64,000 nucleotides of DNA from an uncultured Enterobacteriaceae bacterium. GTDB taxonomy: Bacteria > Pseudomonadota > Gammaproteobacteria > Enterobacterales > Enterobacteriaceae. Made by a program: the position numbers and the translations under genes. The notes below the pieces were generated by a model that was not told the origin of the DNA, ran no database searches, and saw nothing but the letters and a program-made list of their open reading frames with translations. The stretch spans positions 1-64,000 of the forward strand of contig CALYPF010000001.1 of assembly GCA_945271245.1 (NCBI GenBank), read 5' to 3'. Shown here piece after piece: positions 63,956-64,000 of this stretch (position 1 is the first letter of the stretch; every line of letters starts with the position of its first letter).

Positions 63956-63998
63956 ATCTCTTCTAATCCCTTGTATATCAGTATTTATTTGTATCCTG
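63913..63998 (+). other. Right attachment junction (diverged copy of the selC 3' end)
   Basis: CTTCCGCCA (63913-63921) repeats the last nine bases of selC, and about 77 more bases match the sequence after selC at 14803-14880 with many substitutions (shared CTGAACTCTCCC, TGTCAA, AATCCCTT, TTTGTATCCTG). This marks the right end of the int-carrying island. Because the similarity extends past the tRNA end, the DNA beyond may be a second related island or an old junction rather than plain chromosome. Confidence 0.75.
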
Positions 63999-64000
63999 AG

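Overview
The window is chromosomal DNA of an enterobacterium (order Enterobacterales). The formate dehydrogenase-O proteins FdoG, FdoH, FdoI and FdhE are very close in sequence and length to those of Escherichia coli. The tRNA-Sec gene looks the same as E. coli selC, and the mobile genes belong to the enterobacterial CP4/P4 family. I cannot name the genus. In E. coli, fdhE and selC are far apart, whereas here selC directly follows fdhE.

Layout. (1) 1-6115: most of a very large autotransporter adhesin (minus strand, cut by the window edge), preceded by a LuxR-type regulator (6204-6797) and an AT-rich gap. (2) 7524-14323: core genome, with fdhD divergent from fdoG-fdoH-fdoI and then fdhE. fdoG carries an in-frame UGA (selenocysteine, codon 196) with its SECIS hairpin. 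(3) 14441-14802: a 9-bp tandem repeat, then the selC promoter and tRNA-Sec gene. (4) 14794-63998: a roughly 49-kb genomic island inserted at the 3' end of selC. It begins with a P4-type integrase and ends with a diverged copy of the selC-end junction.

The island is composite. From left to right it has a type I restriction-modification operon (hsdR-hsdM-hsdS) and an IS3-family transposase remnant. Next comes an overlapping operon of a NERD-nuclease/SF1 helicase, a VasL-type T6SS accessory protein and a four-repeat SANT/Myb-like protein. A membrane-anchored coiled-coil GIY-YIG-like protein and a small secreted protein follow. Then comes a complete type VI secretion system (T6SS) on the minus strand, transcribed right to left: tssB, tssC, tssK, tssL, tagL, hcp, clpV, vgrG, effector and immunity-like genes, a membrane protein, tssM, tssA, a PAAR toxin with its probable immunity gene, tssF, tssG, tssJ, tssE and one accessory gene. 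The right end is a CP4-57-like module (DUF2913, two Gp2/YfjJ-like proteins, yfjI, alpA, a YfjP/YeeP-type GTPase).

How it works together: the T6SS has all 13 core components plus PAAR and the peptidoglycan-binding anchor TagL, so it looks functional. Two cargo cassettes are visible. One is a cell-wall-hydrolase-like effector behind vgrG with four exported, low-GC small proteins; one of these is frameshifted in a run of eight A. The other is a PAAR-headed protein with a hydrophobic C-terminus, overlapping a DUF1240 membrane protein. Immunity and target assignments are inferences from position and topology. All coordinates come from reading the sequence; no database search was run.
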